A stretch of DNA of 64,000 nucleotides from Streptomyces echinatus (GTDB taxonomy: Bacteria; Actinomycetota; Actinomycetes; Streptomycetales; Streptomycetaceae), in the NCBI RefSeq assembly GCF_014203595.1, contig NZ_JACHJK010000001.1, positions 932,582 through 996,581 on the forward strand, read 5' to 3'. Position 1 is the first letter of the stretch, and the number at the start of each line of letters is the position of its first letter. The position numbers were made by a program, and so were the translations under genes. The notes under the pieces were generated by a model. The model did not search any database and had not been told where the DNA came from. It saw only the letters and a list, made by a program, of their open reading frames with translations. Of this stretch, positions 31,037 to 39,939 are shown piece by piece.

Positions 31037-31621
31037 TCACAGGCCGGGGGCGCCCCACACCGGGAACCAGCGGCCCAGGTCCTGCTCGATCCGCAGGTCG
31101 TCGCCGAGCACGGCCTTCAGCTGCAGCTCCAGCGCGGTGTCCCGCCGCTCGGCGGCACCGGGCAGCGGGGCGAACGGATAGAAGGTGCCGCGTTTGTAGA
31201 GGTACACGAGCGCCAGCTTCCGGCCGCCGCCGTCCGCGAAGGCGGCCAGGGAGCACAGCAGCTGCGGTCCGAAGCCGCCCGCCTCCAGCGAGCTGTTCAC
31301 CGCGTGCAGATCGTTGACCAGCTGCGGCAGCTGGCCGGGGGAGCGCCGGGACACCAGCCAGGAGTAGCCGTAGCCGTCCCGGCGCACCTCCACCGGCGGA
31401 CCGGTGCGGTCGGTGTCCGCGTCCAGCAGCTCCCGCACCTCGTGGTGGATCCGCTCGAAGGCGGCCCCCTCCACCGAGGCGAAGCACACCGCCCCGCCAC
31501 CGGTCGGGGTGAAGCCGGCCGCCGCCTCCAGCGTCACCGCCGCCGACGGCAGCGCGAACAGCCGGTCGAGATCGGGCGCGACCGGCCTGGTGCGGCCCAG
31601 CAGGATGTCCAGCAGCCCCAC
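31037..31621 (-). CDS. PspA-associated protein PspAB
   Basis: This 194-residue protein begins MGLLDILLGRTRPVAPDLDRLF and contains FTPTGGGAVCFASVEG, GYSWLVSRRSPGQLPQLVND and KRGTFYPFAPLPG. These match the actinobacterial PspAB family, linked to the phage-shock protein PspA. It lies three bases after htpX on the same strand, an arrangement that is common. It probably takes part in the membrane stress response; biochemical role unknown. Confidence 0.85.
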   Translation of the reverse strand: MGLLDILLGRTRPVAPDLDRLFALPSAAVTLEAAAGFTPTGGGAVCFASVEGAAFERIHHEVRELLDADTDRTGPPVEVRRDGYGYSWLVSRRSPGQLPQLVNDLHAVNSSLEAGGFGPQLLCSLAAFADGGGRKLALVYLYKRGTFYPFAPLPGAAERRDTALELQLKAVLGDDLRIEQDLGRWFPVWGAPGL

Positions 31622-31624
31622 CGG

Positions 31625-32542
31625 TCACCCCTTCCCGGGGGTGGCGGCCTCGCCCAGCTCCGCCGAGATCCGGCCCAGCTGCTCCAGCCGCTGCTCCAGG
31701 GTCGGGTGCGTGGAGAAGAAGCGCTCGATGCCGGGCTCCCGGCCGGTGGCCGGGGTGAAGTAGAACGCGTTGAACGCCTGGGCCGTACGCAGGTCCTTGG
31801 TCGGGATCCGCGCGATCTCCCCGGAGACCTTGGTGAGCGCCGCCGCCAGCACCGAGGGCCGTCCGGTCAGGTGGGCCGCCGCGCGGTCGGCGGCCAGCTC
31901 CCGGTACCGGGACAGCGCCCGGATCAGCAGGAAGCTGATCGCGTACACGGCCGCCGAGACGCCCAGTACGGCGGCGAACACGACGGCGGTGTTCTGGTCC
32001 CGGCGGCCCCCGCCGAGCACCTGTGAGTAGAAGGCGAACCGCACGATCAGTCCGGCGATCACCCCGAGGAAGGACGCCACCGTGATCACGGCGACGTCCT
32101 TGTGCGCCACGTGGGACAGCTCGTGCGCGAGCACACCCTCCAGCTCCGCCGGCTCCAGCCGCCGCAGCAGGCCGGTGGTCACACAGACCACGGCGTGATC
32201 GGGGTTGCGCCCGGTCGCGAACGCGTTCGGCATGTCCATCTCGGACACGGCGATCACCGGCTTGGGCATGTCGGCGATCGCGCACAGCCGGTCGACGACC
32301 GCGTGCAGCTCGGGATACTCCGCGCGCTCCACCACCCGGCCGCGCATCGCGAACATGGCGATCCGGTCGGAGAACCAGAACTGCGCCACGAACATCGCCC
32401 CGATCAGGACGACGACCAGCAACCAGGACTTCAGCAGCACGATCAGGGCGGCGACGAAGCCCACGTACAGCAGCCCGAGCAGGAACAGCGTGAGCCCCAT
32501 CCGCACGGTCAGCCGCCGATCGGTCCGGAACCGGCTCTGCAT
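31625..32542 (-). CDS. htpX: Zinc metalloprotease HtpX
   Basis: This 305-residue membrane protease (M48 family) degrades damaged membrane proteins. Two membrane helices lie at about residues 15-60. The zinc motif HELSH is at 140-144, followed by further helices at about 150-200, and the third ligand region EyRELAADRAAAHL contains the glutamate. The cytoplasmic active site and length agree with the family. It is the first gene of the htpX-pspAB operon. Confidence 0.95.
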   Translation of the reverse strand: MQSRFRTDRRLTVRMGLTLFLLGLLYVGFVAALIVLLKSWLLVVVLIGAMFVAQFWFSDRIAMFAMRGRVVERAEYPELHAVVDRLCAIADMPKPVIAVSEMDMPNAFATGRNPDHAVVCVTTGLLRRLEPAELEGVLAHELSHVAHKDVAVITVASFLGVIAGLIVRFAFYSQVLGGGRRDQNTAVVFAAVLGVSAAVYAISFLLIRALSRYRELAADRAAAHLTGRPSVLAAALTKVSGEIARIPTKDLRTAQAFNAFYFTPATGREPGIERFFSTHPTLEQRLEQLGRISAELGEAATPGKG

Positions 32543-32747
32543 CTCGCATCACCCCGCAGTCAGGCACTCGTCCCGCTGTCCAGTGTGCACCTGCCGATTC
32601 CCATGAAGCGGTTCCGAACGGCCCCAGGACCGGCAAAAGGTCCCGGGGCGCGGCCCCGGCCGGACGGCTCGGTGACCTGCCGGCCGGCGGCCCCTTCAAC
32701 AGCGGGCGGCCCCTCGCGGGGGCCGGCCCTCCCGGCCGCGGCCCTTC

Positions 32748-33005
32748 CTAGTAGGGGGAGCGCATCTGCGCGTACCCCAGCAGCACTATCACCACGGCCA
32801 CGCAGCCGAGCACCACGGCCGTCGACACCCACGACGACCGGCGCGGCGCGCCCCGGTCCGGGTCCGCGCGGAAGGGTGCCGGGTTCGGCGGGTTCTCCTT
32901 CCAGCGGGCGGCGAGCATCCGGGCCCGGGCGGAGGGCTCCTTGTGCTCGGCCGAGTTCGCCCAGGTGTGATCGAACTCGTGCTCCCAGTCGTCCTGTTGC
33001 GGCAT
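32748..33005 (-). CDS. Small single-pass membrane protein
   Basis: This 85-residue protein has an acidic, tryptophan-containing head (MPQQDDWEHEFDHTWANSAEH) and a proline-rich middle. One C-terminal membrane helix follows (WVSTAVVLGCVAVVIVLLGY), which makes a C-tail-anchored layout. The start at ATG 33005 has a GGTTGAACGGGG upstream region with a weak site. It is similar to conserved Streptomyces small membrane proteins; function unknown. Confidence 0.75.
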   Translation of the reverse strand: MPQQDDWEHEFDHTWANSAEHKEPSARARMLAARWKENPPNPAPFRADPDRGAPRRSSWVSTAVVLGCVAVVIVLLGYAQMRSPY

Positions 33006-33105
33006 CCCCGTTCAACCTCTCTCGTCCGACACGGCCTGGAGGGATGATCCTCCGACAATAGGAAGTCTGGGAAGCGGGAAAGGTTGCACAGGGGGCCGGG
33101 ACCGG

Positions 33106-34095
33106 TCAGCCGGAACGGCGGAAACGGCTGCGGTACTCCGTGGGTGTCGTGCCGAGCTTGCGGCGGAATGCCCGGATGAGGGTGTCGGAGGTGCCGAAGC
33201 CGCACGCGGACGCGACCCGGTCCAGCGTGTCGTCCGAGGTCTCGAGCCGGTTCCGGGCCACCTCGACGCGGGCCGCCTCGATGTAGGCGGCCGGGGTCAT
33301 GCCGAGTTCCGTCTTGAAGATCCGGGTGAGCTGGCGCTCGCTGACGTGGGCGTGCCGGGCCAGGTCGGCGACGGTCAGCGGCCCGGCGATGTGCTGGGTG
33401 ACGAAGTGGCGCAGCTCGGCCATGCGCCGGGTGGTGGAGACGGGCTCGACGGGCACGCTGAACTGGCTCTGGCCGCTCGGCCGCTTCAGGTACATGACCA
33501 GCTGGCGGGCGACCCGCAGGGCCACGGCCTCCCCGAAGTCCTCGGCGACGAGCGCGAGGGACAGGTCCAGGCAGGCGGTGATGCCCGCGCCGGTCCACAC
33601 CCCGCCGTCGCGGATGAAGATCGGGTCGGCGTCGACCTCGACCGAGGGGTGATCGGCGGCGAGCTGCGGCGCGGTCGACCAGTGGGTGGTGGCGCGCCTG
33701 CCGTCCAGCAGGCCGGCGGCCGCGAGCAGGTGCGCGCCCACGCAGACGGAGGTGACGCGCCGGGTGCGGGCGGCGAGTGTCCGCACCCAGTCGACGACGC
33801 CCGGGTCGGTCAGCGCGTGCACCCGGCGCTCCTCGTCGACCTCGACCGAGCCGGGCACCAGCAGGGTGTCGATGGCCCTCAGGGACGCCTCGGCGAAGGT
33901 CACGTCCGGCAGGACGCGGACGCCCGCGGCGGTGGTGACGGGGTCCATGGTCTCGGCGGCCAGGACCACCTCGTACCCGGTGTCGTCGTCCGTCTCCCGC
34001 CGCAGCAGGGCGAACACCTCCGGCGGCCCCGTGACGTCCAGCAGATCGACCCCGTCGAACAGCATGATGACGATGAACCGCCGAACCCCGCTCAC
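33106..34095 (-). CDS. GlxA-type AraC-family regulator with DJ-1/PfpI domain
   Basis: This 329-residue regulator has an N-terminal class I glutamine amidotransferase-like (DJ-1/PfpI) domain (FIVIMLFDGVDLLDVTGP; cysteine in VTSVCVGAHLLAAAGLLDG). Its C-terminus is an AraC double helix-turn-helix (LTVADLARHAHVSERQLTR, VASACGFGTSDTLIRAFRR). The cysteine nucleophile position is present, but most such proteins are not enzymes and bind a ligand. It starts at GTG 34095. Targets are unknown. Confidence 0.9.
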   Translation of the reverse strand: MSGVRRFIVIMLFDGVDLLDVTGPPEVFALLRRETDDDTGYEVVLAAETMDPVTTAAGVRVLPDVTFAEASLRAIDTLLVPGSVEVDEERRVHALTDPGVVDWVRTLAARTRRVTSVCVGAHLLAAAGLLDGRRATTHWSTAPQLAADHPSVEVDADPIFIRDGGVWTGAGITACLDLSLALVAEDFGEAVALRVARQLVMYLKRPSGQSQFSVPVEPVSTTRRMAELRHFVTQHIAGPLTVADLARHAHVSERQLTRIFKTELGMTPAAYIEAARVEVARNRLETSDDTLDRVASACGFGTSDTLIRAFRRKLGTTPTEYRSRFRRSG

Positions 34096-34183
34096 GCACT
34101 CTCCCCCCGTCGGCCTGGAGCCGAAACCCCGCGTATGTCCGGATCTGCAAGTTACATGAAGGTGCAGCCATACCGTGGCGGTC

Positions 34184-34366
34184 TCACGGGGACGGGCGCC
34201 GGTTCCGACGTTCGTCCTCCGTGTGCCTGCTCCACTCCCGGCGCACGCGGCGCCAGGCAGCGATGATCTGGGGCAGCCGGGCCAGCACGTCGCTGACCTG
34301 CGCCAGCAGCAGCGAGACGGCGCCGAAGGACGCCAGGATGAAAACGAGGATGCCGTCCCAGTCCAT
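34184..34366 (-). CDS. Very small membrane-associated protein
   Basis: This 60-residue frame has a hydrophobic helix (ILVFILASFGAVSLLLAQV) and a basic tail (AAWRRVRREWSRHTEDERRNRR). The ATG overlaps the stop of the upstream gene as TGATG, and GGGAG lies eight bases before. Both features support a translated, coupled gene. The helix-plus-basic-tail shape recalls small membrane proteins such as toxins or holin-like peptides, but the similarity is only general. Confidence 0.6.
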   Translation of the reverse strand: MDWDGILVFILASFGAVSLLLAQVSDVLARLPQIIAAWRRVRREWSRHTEDERRNRRPSP

Positions 34367-35436
34367 CAGCGGCTCTCCCCCGTGGAGCCGCGGGCCGGCC
34401 TACGGCGCCCCGTGACGGCCGACAGGCCAGGGCTGCTCGACGGAAGCACCCGGTCCAGCCACTTCATGGGGGAGCCGACGCTCTTCAACGTCCCTCGGGC
34501 GTCGGATCCGTACACGGCAGATCCGTGACGGAAGCGCAGCTGCAGGCCGCCATGAGGCCGGGCGGCGTACGTCAGGTGGTAGGTGCACTGGCGGAGGTAG
34601 AAGCGTTCGTCGGGGTCTCGCCGTTCGCCGCAGGAGCAGTGCTGTCGATCCACCCCGAGCGGCAGCCCCCAGACGGGGTCCATGAGCCGTGCCAGGAAGT
34701 GGTCGTGCGCGAGCGGGACACCGAGCACCGTGTCCAGTTCGAAAATCCATTCATCGCCCGTGATCCACGAGCGGGTGGAGTACGCGGAGCTCGACGTGTG
34801 GAAGAGCGCGACACGGCGAAGCAGTGCGGATCCGAGCCGGTCGAGATGACGCTCGTCCCGCCACGTCTCCCCGTGGTTGCGGATGTCTGCGGATTCGTGG
34901 CTCGTCAGGGAAGGGCTGTACCACAAGGGGGGACACCCTGCCTCCGTGGCGTGGTGCCACCGTTCGTCGAGCAGTTCCTCCCAGCGTGTACCGGGAACAC
35001 CTCTCAGAACGACGCGGCATGTGCTCCCGCTCAAGGTGAGGTGGAGATCCGCCCCCTCCACACCCGCGACCCGGAGGCCGATCACTCCGGCCACCTGGAC
35101 GCCCGGCTCCGCCATCGGAAGGAGTCTGTCCAGCGCATGGGCACTGCGGGGATACGGCGTTCCGCGGCTGAACCTGGTGTGACTGTCGAGCTGGACGACG
35201 GCCGAACCGGGCCCCGGGCGCACATGGGCGATACCGAGAGGGTGGGACCACCACTGTCCGCCCGTGCCCAGCTTGGCGAGGACCTCCGCCTCGAGGCGTG
35301 CCTGATCCCCCGTGGTGTCCGGAAGAGGGTGCCCGTTGTCGCCACCGTGCAGCGCGTTCCGCGTCACCTGAAAGGGCTCGCCGGTGTACTGCTGCCGGGT
35401 GCGGGCCAGCCTGGTGAGACGTCCACCCATCGTCAT
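34366..35436 (-). CDS. Hypothetical protein, probably accessory
   Basis: This 356-residue protein begins MTMGGRLTRLARTRQQYTGE. The short opening motif RxRQQYTGEPFQxxxxAL occurs in a large set of Streptomyces hypothetical proteins that are often near mobile or accessory genes. No enzyme motif or membrane helix is visible. It has several histidines and a CSCG pair (QHCSCGERRDPDER) that may bind metal. The base composition appears less GC-rich than its neighbours. It overlaps the next gene by one base. I do not recognise its function. Confidence 0.65.
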   Translation of the reverse strand: MTMGGRLTRLARTRQQYTGEPFQVTRNALHGGDNGHPLPDTTGDQARLEAEVLAKLGTGGQWWSHPLGIAHVRPGPGSAVVQLDSHTRFSRGTPYPRSAHALDRLLPMAEPGVQVAGVIGLRVAGVEGADLHLTLSGSTCRVVLRGVPGTRWEELLDERWHHATEAGCPPLWYSPSLTSHESADIRNHGETWRDERHLDRLGSALLRRVALFHTSSSAYSTRSWITGDEWIFELDTVLGVPLAHDHFLARLMDPVWGLPLGVDRQHCSCGERRDPDERFYLRQCTYHLTYAARPHGGLQLRFRHGSAVYGSDARGTLKSVGSPMKWLDRVLPSSSPGLSAVTGRRRPARGSTGESR

Positions 35437-35842
35437 GCAGAATCCGTCCCCGAATGCCGCCGCCCCTTGGCACTCGACAACTGATCTGCGCGCCCAGGAA
35501 ACAGGGCGCTGACGGACAGTGTCACGCAGACAGGTGGGGCTATGGCTCCTTCATCCACGAGTGACCCTGCGACGGGGCGGCGCAGGACCGGGATGGGCCG
35601 CCTGGCGGCCGACCCGAGTCTGCCCCACGAAGAAGATCACATGCAAGGCGGAATGTCGGACAGCCCAGGGTTGCCTTTCCGTGACCGACCGGTCACGGGC
35701 GTCCGGGGGCAGAGCCCTCCCGGCAGCCGCTTGCGCCAGGCCGGACGGCAGTCGTTCGGGCCGTCCGCATGCGTGGCGAACGGCCGAGGCCCCACCGCTC
35801 CCAGGGGAACGGCGGGGCCTCGGTGGTGCTCCGGGGCGTCTG
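35437..35842. other. Gene-free stretch between the hypothetical gene and glnA
   Basis: These 406 bases hold no convincing gene. A forward frame from 35542 stays open into glnA antisense, but it lacks a ribosome binding site and has the codon pattern of noise. The right part holds the glnA terminator at 35784-35823. The left part should contain the promoter of the hypothetical gene pair, but I see no clear -35/-10. Confidence 0.6.
35784..35823 (-). terminator. Terminator after glnA
   Basis: A perfect 10-bp stem pairs 35784-35793 with 35814-35823 across a 20-base loop. It lies 20 bases past the glnA stop, on the transcription side. Confidence 0.8.
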
Positions 35843-37252
35843 TCACACGTCGAAGTAGAGCTCGAACTCGTGCGGGTGCGGGCGCAGCTGGAGCGGGGCG
35901 ATCTCGTTGGTGCGCTTGTAGTCGATCCACGTCTCGATCAGGTCGGGCGTGAAGACGTCACCCTGGAGGAGGAACTCGTGGTCGGCCTCGAGGCGGTCGA
36001 GGACGGCGCCGAGGGAGGTCGGGACCTGGGCGACGTTCGCGTGCTCCTCGGGAGCCAGCTCGTACAGGTCCTTGTCGATCGGCTCGGCCGGCTCGATCTT
36101 GTTCTTGATGCCGTCCAGACCCGCGAGGAGCAGGGCCGAGAAGGCCAGGTACGGGTTGCCGGAGGAGTCCGGGGCGCGGAACTCGACGCGCTTGGCCTTC
36201 GGGTTCGAGCCGGTGATCGGGATACGCATCGCGGCCGAGCGGTTGCGCTGCGAGTACACCAGGTTGATCGGCGCCTCGAAGCCCGGCACCAGGCGGTGGT
36301 ACGAGTTCACCGTCGGGTTGGTGAAGGCCAGCAGCGACGGGGCGTGCTTGAGGATGCCGCCGATGTAGTAGCGGGCGGTGTCCGACAGGCCCGCGTAACC
36401 GGCCTCGTCGTAGAACAGCGGGTCGCCGTTGCTCCACAGCGACTGGTGCACGTGCATGCCCGAGCCGTTGTCACCGAAGATCGGCTTCGGCATGAAGGTC
36501 GCGGTCTTGCCGTTGCGCCAGGCCACGTTCTTCACGATGTACTTGAAGAGCTGCAGGTCGTCCGCGGCGGCGAGCAGGGTGTTGAACTTGTAGTTGATCT
36601 CCGCCTGGCCGGCGGTGCCCACCTCGTGGTGCTGGCGCTCGACCTTCAGGCCCTGCTTGTCCAGCTCCAGGGAGATCTCGGCGCGCAGGTCGGCGAAGTG
36701 GTCGACCGGCGGGACCGGGAAGTAGCCGCCCTTGTAGCGGACCTTGTACCCGCGGTTGTTCTCCAGGGCGCCGGTGTTCCAGGCACCCGCCTCGGAGTCG
36801 ATGTGGTAGAAGGACTCGTTCGCGCCCGTCGCGAAGCGGACCGAGTCGAAGACGTAGAACTCGGCCTCGGGGCCGAAGTACGCCGTGTCGGCGATGCCCG
36901 TCGACGCCAGGTACGCCTCCGCCTTCTTCGCCACGTTGCGCGGGTCACGGGAGTACTGCTCGCCCGTGATCGGGTCGTGGATGAAGAAGTTGATGTTGAG
37001 CGTCTTGTCCCGGCGGAACGGGTCGACGCGCGCGGTGGACAGGTCGGGGCGCAGGGCCATGTCCGACTCGTGGATGGCCTGGAAACCGCGGATCGACGAC
37101 CCGTCGAAGGCCTGCTCGTCATCGGGGTCGAACGCCTCGGCGGGCAACGTGAAGTGCTGCATGACGCCCGGCAGGTCGCAGAAACGGACGTCGATGAACT
37201 TGACGTCCTCGTCCGCGATGTACTTCTTGGCCTCGTCGGCGTTCTGGAACAT
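35843..37252 (-). CDS. glnA: Glutamine synthetase type I (GlnA)
   Basis: This 469-residue subunit of the dodecameric enzyme makes glutamine and is the main ammonia assimilation enzyme. The ATP-binding and metal-ligand motifs are present ([44 protein letters not shown]). Adenylylation site Y397 lies in [10 protein letters not shown], so activity should be controlled by GlnE. The ATG at 37252 follows GGAGGAG. A GlnR box is about 98-135 bases upstream. The gene is divergent from the RDD gene and ends at the terminator at 35784-35823. Confidence 0.97.
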   Translation of the reverse strand: MFQNADEAKKYIADEDVKFIDVRFCDLPGVMQHFTLPAEAFDPDDEQAFDGSSIRGFQAIHESDMALRPDLSTARVDPFRRDKTLNINFFIHDPITGEQYSRDPRNVAKKAEAYLASTGIADTAYFGPEAEFYVFDSVRFATGANESFYHIDSEAGAWNTGALENNRGYKVRYKGGYFPVPPVDHFADLRAEISLELDKQGLKVERQHHEVGTAGQAEINYKFNTLLAAADDLQLFKYIVKNVAWRNGKTATFMPKPIFGDNGSGMHVHQSLWSNGDPLFYDEAGYAGLSDTARYYIGGILKHAPSLLAFTNPTVNSYHRLVPGFEAPINLVYSQRNRSAAMRIPITGSNPKAKRVEFRAPDSSGNPYLAFSALLLAGLDGIKNKIEPAEPIDKDLYELAPEEHANVAQVPTSLGAVLDRLEADHEFLLQGDVFTPDLIETWIDYKRTNEIAPLQLRPHPHEFELYFDV

Positions 37253-37349
37253 CCAGCTCCTCCTACTCCCGACCGTCGACGCCGGGGTGGTAGATCGTTC
37301 GTGCGGCCAGTGCGGTGGCACACGCTGGTCTCGACCCTAGGGACGGGTG

Positions 37350-37387
37350 ATTTCTCGGGCGTGACCCGTTTGTTTCGCAGAAGTTAA
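37350..37387 (-). promoter_or_regulatory. GlnR double box upstream of glnA
   Basis: Read on the minus strand the site is TTAAC-n6-GAAAC-n6-GTCAC-n6-GAAAT, with the exact four-half-site spacing of GlnR operators. The two inner half-sites are perfect and the two outer ones deviate by one base each. It lies 98-135 bases upstream of glnA, so GlnR should activate glnA under nitrogen limitation. Confidence 0.88.
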
Positions 37388-37462
37388 CCGGCCACCTGTC
37401 CACCGTAGCCCCGACACACCCCTGCGCGTAGTGCCCGAAACCGGGCGCAGTACCGTGGACGC

Positions 37463-37930
37463 GTGGACAACAGGCAGGCAATCGGATCGTGGCTCTCCGG
37501 GCCGCGCGCGGCCATGGAAGAGGCGGGGGCCGACTTCGGATACCGGGGCGAGCAGCTCGGCCTCCCGGAGGAGGGCCCGAACTCGATCGCACGGCCCGGA
37601 CGCCGGCTCGGCGCGCTCGCCGTGGACTGGGGACTGTGCGTGCTGATCGCATACGGCCTGATCACGCATGGCTACAACCCGGCTACGGGCAACTGGGCGC
37701 TGGGCGTCTTCTTCGTGCTGAGCGCCCTGACCGTCGGGACGGTCGGCTCCACCCCCGGCAAGCGGATCTTCGGCATCCGGGTGCTGGCCCTGGACAGCGG
37801 CACGGTCAGCCCGGGACGCTCCCTGCTGCGCACGGTCCTGCTGTGCCTCGCGATCCCGGCGCTGGTCTGGGACCGCGACGGCCGCGGCCTGCACGACCGG
37901 CTCGCGAAGACGGTCGAAGTCCGCATCTGA
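37463..37930 (+). CDS. RDD-family membrane protein
   Basis: This 155-residue protein has the RDD signature: RPGRRLGALAVDWGL starts a first membrane helix (about residues 50-68), a second lies at about 78-95, and GKRIFGIRVL and a third helix (LLCLAIPALVWDRDGRG) follow. RDD proteins are thought to be small transporters or membrane adaptors; function unclear. It starts at GTG 37463, divergent from glnA. In S. coelicolor an RDD gene also flanks glnA (from memory). Confidence 0.88.
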   Translation: MDNRQAIGSWLSGPRAAMEEAGADFGYRGEQLGLPEEGPNSIARPGRRLGALAVDWGLCVLIAYGLITHGYNPATGNWALGVFFVLSALTVGTVGSTPGKRIFGIRVLALDSGTVSPGRSLLRTVLLCLAIPALVWDRDGRGLHDRLAKTVEVRI

Positions 37931-37980
37931 CGCGTCAGACGCGTCTGCCGTCCGGCGCAACCGGCGCAACCGGCGTATTC

Positions 37981-38014
37981 GCGCGTCCGGCACGTCCGCG
38001 CGTCCGGCACGTCC
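37981..38014. repeat. Tandem 17-base direct repeat
   Basis: GCGCGTCCGGCACGTCC occurs twice in tandem (37981-37997, 37998-38014). A 9-base word CCGGCGCAA is also doubled just upstream at about 37951-37968. The block lies between the RDD stop and the terminator, at the left edge of the pigment island. It is too short and too few for a CRISPR array. Confidence 0.85.
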
Positions 38015-38025
38015 CGCACACGGCA

Positions 38026-38063
38026 CGAAGGCCACCCGCACCGCCCGGTGCGGGTGGCCTTCG
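38026..38063. terminator. Long bidirectional terminator at the left border of the pigment island
   Basis: A perfect 17-bp stem pairs 38026-38042 with 38047-38063 around a 4-base loop. It lies between two convergent genes: the RDD gene and the pigment hydroxylase. Confidence 0.92.
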
Positions 38064-38081
38064 GTCTGTCCGTGCCCGCGC

Positions 38082-39737
38082 TCAGCGCCGGTACAGGACC
38101 GTCGCCAGGACCTCCCGCAGCTCGGCCTCCGGATCCCCGGCCGCACCGGCGGAGCGCCAGGCCACGAACCCGTCCGGCCGCACCAGCACCGCGCCGTCGG
38201 CACTCGTGCCGTGCGCCGCCGCCCAGTCGCCGCCTTCGGGCGCGTCCGTGTCGTACGTCAGGTCGGCGTCCGCCCCCGCACCGATCCGGTACGCCTCCAG
38301 CCGTACCCCGTCCGCGCCGGCGATCCGCCGGGCGGCGGCGTGCCAGGCCCGGCCCGCTGCCGAGCCGGCGTCGCTGAGCAGCACCAGTGACCGCTCGTAG
38401 AGGTCGACCGTGGAGAGCCGTTCACCCGCCCGGCGCAGCCACAGGTGCGGGGCACGGCTGCCCGGGTCCCCGGTCAGCCGCACCCCGTCGGGCACGACCG
38501 GCTGGGCGGGGTCGGCGTCCAGGACGGCGCCCTCCAGATAGCGGTAGCACAGGACGACGGGGAGGATGCCGCTGCGCGGCCCGGCGCCGACGCCCGGGGT
38601 CGGGGCGAAGCCGGGGTGGCTGTGCTCCACCGAGCGGGCCGAGGCGCGGGCGCTGGTGGCCAGGGCGACGGGCCGGCGCTCGGTGTCGTAGGTCTCCAGC
38701 AGGCCGGGGCCGGCCCAGCCGTCGAGGACGGCGGACAGCTTCCAGGCCAGGTTGTGGGCGTCCTGGATGCCGGTGTTGGAGCCGAAGGCGCCGGTCGGGG
38801 ACATCTCGTGGGCGGAGTCGCCGGCGAGCAGGACCCGGCCGGCCGTGTACCGCTCGGCGACGCGCTCCGCGGCCCGCCAGGACGCCTTTCCGGTGATCTC
38901 GACGTCGAGGTCGGGGACGCCGACGGCCAGCCGGATGTGCCGCTGCAGCCGCTCCTCGGTGAACTCCTCCAGCGTCTCGCCGTGTTCCGGGTGCCAGGGG
39001 GCGTGGAAGACCCAGTGCTCCTTGTTGTCGACGGGCAGCAGGGCGCCGTCGGCCTCCGGGTTGGTGAGGTAGCAGCAGATGAAGTGCCGGCCGCCGACGG
39101 TCTCGGCGAGCAGCTTGGAGCGGAAGGTGACGCTCACGTTGGCGAAGAGGTCGCCGGGACCGCTCTGCCCGATGCCGAGCCGGCGCCGGACGGGGCTGCG
39201 CGGGCCGTCGCAGGCGACCAGATAGTCCGCCCGGACGGTGTACAGCTCGTCGCCGTCGCGGTCCCGGACGAACGCCGTCACTCCTTCGGGGTCCTGGGAG
39301 AAGGACTCCATCTCGTGGAAGTAACGGAGGTCGCCGCCGAGCGCGCGGGCCCCCTTCAGGAGTACCGGCTCAAGGTCGTTCTGGCTGCACAGACACCATG
39401 CCGTGGGGCTGAACTTCGCGAGTCCGCCGCCCGGGTCGATGTGCCGGAACAGCCATTCGCCGGCGTCACCGGCCAGGGTGGGGGTCTGCAGGATGCCGTG
39501 GTTGTCCGCGAGGAGCGAGGCCGCCGCCTTGATGTCCGGCTCGACGCCGGCCACCCGGAACAGCTCCATCGTCCGCAGGTTGTTGCCGCGGCCACGCGGG
39601 TGGATCGAGGTCCCGGAATGCCGCTCGACGAGCATGTGCGGTACGCCGAGACGGCCCAGGAACAGGGAGAGGGACAGACCCACCAGGGAACCGCCCACGA
39701 CGAGGACGGGCACCCGGTGATCGGCTTTCTGCTGCAT
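38082..39737 (-). CDS. whiE-ORFVIII: FAD-dependent polyketide hydroxylase (whiE ORFVIII-like)
   Basis: This 551-residue flavoprotein monooxygenase hydroxylates aromatic polyketides using NADPH and oxygen. The dinucleotide fold is VLVVGGSLVGLSLSLFLGRLG (G15-G20). A DG-type motif (YLVACDGPRSPVRRRLG) and the second FAD motif (VLLAGDSAHEMSPTGAFG) follow. The C-terminus is the thioredoxin-like domain of the PgaE/MhpA group. The ATG at 39737 follows GGAG. It is divergent from the PKS genes, exactly as ORFVIII is in the S. coelicolor whiE cluster. It should tailor the grey spore pigment late in biosynthesis. Confidence 0.92.
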   Translation of the reverse strand: MQQKADHRVPVLVVGGSLVGLSLSLFLGRLGVPHMLVERHSGTSIHPRGRGNNLRTMELFRVAGVEPDIKAAASLLADNHGILQTPTLAGDAGEWLFRHIDPGGGLAKFSPTAWCLCSQNDLEPVLLKGARALGGDLRYFHEMESFSQDPEGVTAFVRDRDGDELYTVRADYLVACDGPRSPVRRRLGIGQSGPGDLFANVSVTFRSKLLAETVGGRHFICCYLTNPEADGALLPVDNKEHWVFHAPWHPEHGETLEEFTEERLQRHIRLAVGVPDLDVEITGKASWRAAERVAERYTAGRVLLAGDSAHEMSPTGAFGSNTGIQDAHNLAWKLSAVLDGWAGPGLLETYDTERRPVALATSARASARSVEHSHPGFAPTPGVGAGPRSGILPVVLCYRYLEGAVLDADPAQPVVPDGVRLTGDPGSRAPHLWLRRAGERLSTVDLYERSLVLLSDAGSAAGRAWHAAARRIAGADGVRLEAYRIGAGADADLTYDTDAPEGGDWAAAHGTSADGAVLVRPDGFVAWRSAGAAGDPEAELREVLATVLYRR

Positions 39738-39804
39738 CAAGGCTCCAGGGGCAGGGTTCGGGATGTGGGGCGCATTGGTGTTTGTGTGCCCTGTGGGAGG
39801 GCTT

Positions 39805-39837
39805 TCGCGTGCGCAATCACCCACGTGGTTCACGCGA
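39805..39837. promoter_or_regulatory. Dyad in the divergent pigment promoter region
   Basis: TCGCGTG (39805-39811) and CACGCGA (39831-39837) are perfect inverted arms. A CCACGTGG palindrome lies between them at 39821-39828. The site falls midway between the divergent hydroxylase and ORFI genes, so it is a candidate operator for a sporulation regulator. The binding protein is unknown, and I see no clear sigma-F-type promoter. Confidence 0.45.
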
Positions 39838-39939
39838 GTCGCGCGCAGCGGGAAAAGCGGCACAGGATCAAGGAGCGCTGACGTCGTGTCATCGGCCGCC
39901 GGCGTTCGCCTCTGCCCTCGTGAAGGAGATGTGCGCAGC

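Noticed and set aside
35542..35952. Possible plus-strand gene in the gap before glnA
   Set aside because: There is no ribosome binding site, the frame runs into the antisense of glnA, and the product is low-complexity.
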